Positions 8,243 through 9,664 of a DNA stretch of 9,664 nucleotides are shown piece after piece (the stretch's first letter is position 1; every line of letters begins with the position of its first letter). The notes under the pieces are model-generated. The model was not told the DNA's origin. It saw nothing but the letters and a program-made list of their open reading frames with translations, and did no database searches. The DNA lies in contig JAAEQP010001602.1 of the NCBI GenBank assembly GCA_024231375.1, positions 1-9,664 of the forward strand. The letters run 5' to 3'. This DNA is from a bacterium (lineage in GTDB: Bacteria; Hydrogenedentota; Hydrogenedentia; Hydrogenedentiales; SLHB01). A program made the translations under genes and the position numbers.

Positions 8243-9592
8243 ATGGGACAGAGCGATGTGTCACGCCGTCTATTTTTAGCGGGGGCTTCGGCGGCCGCGG
8301 TGACGGGATGCGCCACGAAGGTTGCGCCGCAGTTGGTGACGCGGGGTGCGCGTGCCAAGAACCCAAAGTCGCCGAATGAGAAACTGAACATCGCCGGAAT
8401 CGGTATCGGAGGCCAGGGAGCCGGCGATCTCAGGAATATGGCGGACGAGAACATCGTCGCACTCTGCGACGTGGACGACAAGCATGCCGCCCATACGTAC
8501 GAGCGCTATCCCAAGGCGAAACGGTATCGTGACTATCGGGTCATGTTGGAGAAACAGAAGGACATCGACGCGGTCGTTATCGCTACACCGGATCATCTTC
8601 ACGCGGTGATTGCCATGGCCGCGATCAAACTTGGCAAGCACGTGTACTGCGAGAAACCGTTGACCCACTCCGTGTACGAGGCGCGGATGCTAACCAAGGC
8701 CGCGCGCGAAGCCGGCGTGGCGACGCAGATGGGCAATCAGGGGCAGGCGTCCGAGCATTCGCGCGTGCTGTGTGAACTCATCTGGGACGGGGCCATCGGC
8801 AACGTGCGCGAGGTGCATGGATGGTCCAACCGGTATCCGCGCATCTCGCGGCGAGGTATGGGGCGGCCCAAAGGATCGATGCCTGTGCCCGACACGTTGG
8901 ACTGGGACCTGTGGCTGGGGCCGGCGCCGGAACGTCCCTATGTGAAGAGCGTGTACAACCCGTTTGTGTGGCGCGGATGGTGGGATTTCGGATGCGGCGT
9001 GTTGGGCGACATTGGTTGTCACAATTTCGCCGCCATCTTCAAAGCCCTGAACCTGGGCCATCCCACCACCGTCGAAGCCACGTCCACGGCCGCGCAGGAT
9101 GCGCCCGATGTGAAGAGCGAGAGCGCGCCCATCGCGTCCATGGTGAACTACGACTTCCCGGCCGACGGCGACCGGCCCGGACTGACGATTACCTGGTACG
9201 ACGGGGGCATGATGCCGCGCCGGCCCGAGGAATTGGAAGACGACCGCGAGATGGGCGGTGGCGATGGCATGCTCTACATTGGCGACAAGGGCAAGATTCT
9301 CAATCACCGCTTGATTCCCGATGCCAAGATGAAAGAGTATGGCCGTCCGCCTAAGGTGTTGCCCCGGTCGAAAGGGCATCACAAGGAATGGATCGATGCC
9401 TGCAAAGGCGGGCCGCCCGCCGGGTCGAACTTCGATGTGGCGGGGCCGTTGACCGAGGTCGTGCTCCTGGGCAACGTCGCCCTGCGCACCGGCAAGAAGC
9501 TTCAGTGGGACCCCGAGTCCATGACTGTCACGAACGTGCCCGAGGCGGCTGAGCTGATCAAGCCGACGTATCGTGAGGGGTGGTCGTTGTAG
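8243..9592 (+). CDS. Gfo/Idh/MocA-family oxidoreductase with Tat lipoprotein signal
   Basis: This 449-aa protein has a twin-arginine signal S-R8-R9-L-F-L, a short hydrophobic stretch and a lipobox V-T-G-C23. It is predicted to be exported folded and lipid-anchored. The Rossmann domain follows with G52-x-G-x-G-G-Q-G-x-G at 52-61 for NAD(P), then ATPDHLH, and the family C-E-K-P motif at 126-129 with the conserved Lys128. The C-terminal alpha/beta domain has G-D-I-G-C-H at 245-250, a usual substrate-side motif. The sequence resembles the large PVC/Bacteroidetes branch of the family acting on sugars or polyols, and the GH109 glycosidases share this fold and signal type. The substrate cannot be told from sequence. 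ATG 8243 is preceded by GGAGGAG seven bases upstream. Confidence 0.93.
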   Translation: MGQSDVSRRLFLAGASAAAVTGCATKVAPQLVTRGARAKNPKSPNEKLNIAGIGIGGQGAGDLRNMADENIVALCDVDDKHAAHTYERYPKAKRYRDYRVMLEKQKDIDAVVIATPDHLHAVIAMAAIKLGKHVYCEKPLTHSVYEARMLTKAAREAGVATQMGNQGQASEHSRVLCELIWDGAIGNVREVHGWSNRYPRISRRGMGRPKGSMPVPDTLDWDLWLGPAPERPYVKSVYNPFVWRGWWDFGCGVLGDIGCHNFAAIFKALNLGHPTTVEATSTAAQDAPDVKSESAPIASMVNYDFPADGDRPGLTITWYDGGMMPRRPEELEDDREMGGGDGMLYIGDKGKILNHRLIPDAKMKEYGRPPKVLPRSKGHHKEWIDACKGGPPAGSNFDVAGPLTEVVLLGNVALRTGKKLQWDPESMTVTNVPEAAELIKPTYREGWSL

Positions 9593-9601
9593 GGGAGGCC
9601 G

Positions 9602-9664
9602 CGAAAACAGGGACAGTCCCGTCTCGCTCGAAGACTCGCTCGCTTGGTACAGTCCCGATTTTCG
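9602..9664. repeat. Small inverted-repeat element (REP/MITE-like), possibly cut by the window end
   Basis: CGAAAACAGGGACAG (9602-9616) and the last 15 bases of the window (9650-9664) are imperfect inverted repeats, agreeing at 12 of 15 positions. Inside are a GGGAC-A-GTCCC hairpin (9610-9620) and two direct copies of CTCGCTCG (9623-9630, 9635-9642). It begins 9 bp after the oxidoreductase stop. There is no T-run to make it a terminator. The layout is like short dispersed GGGACAGTCCC elements known from many bacterial genomes. Confidence 0.6.

Noticed and set aside
9593..9664. Terminator after the oxidoreductase gene
   Set aside because: The GGGACAGTCCC hairpin is not followed by a T-run; the repeat-element interpretation fits better.

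Overview
The window is GC-rich bacterial DNA with six complete protein genes, plus what is probably the last 11 codons of a seventh at the left edge. A Tat/lipoprotein-type Gfo/Idh/MocA oxidoreductase, a large secreted HEAT-like protein and small GTCCC palindromic repeats together suggest a PVC-superphylum or Hydrogenedentota-like environmental lineage. This is an inference from style only, because no rRNA or other phylogenetic marker is present.

Left part (1-3530): a small Rieske 2Fe-2S ferredoxin is followed by an intergenic region carrying a compact palindromic repeat. Next comes a radical SAM protein of the AmmeMemoRadiSam type (amrS). It runs convergently into thiC, the radical SAM hydroxymethylpyrimidine synthase of thiamine biosynthesis, with only 10 bp between the stop codons. 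Three iron-sulfur proteins therefore lie next to each other.

Divergent control region (3531-3882): thiC leaves on the minus strand and a 1,017-aa exported protein leaves on the plus strand. The plus-strand gene has a good sigma-70-like promoter (TTGACA, 18 bp, TATGGT). A weaker candidate lies about 160 bp upstream of the thiC start. Between the two sit inverted repeats and a perfect 10-bp palindrome. No TPP riboswitch core could be recognised in the thiC leader.

Right part (3883-9664): three co-oriented genes encode envelope-targeted proteins. The first is a secreted all-helical HEAT-like protein built by internal duplication (A-B, then A'-insert-B'). The second is a single-pass membrane-anchored protein of unknown function. 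The third is a Gfo/Idh/MocA-family oxidoreductase with a twin-arginine lipoprotein signal. The last two are 40 bp apart and probably co-transcribed. The window ends exactly at the edge of a small inverted-repeat element of the REP/MITE type.

No tRNA, rRNA, CRISPR array, insertion sequence or convincing intrinsic terminator was seen. The best candidates for something undescribed are the duplicated HEAT-like protein with its invariant Y-T-G-x-P-L-D-E-P-Y-P motif and the three-gene envelope cluster it heads.
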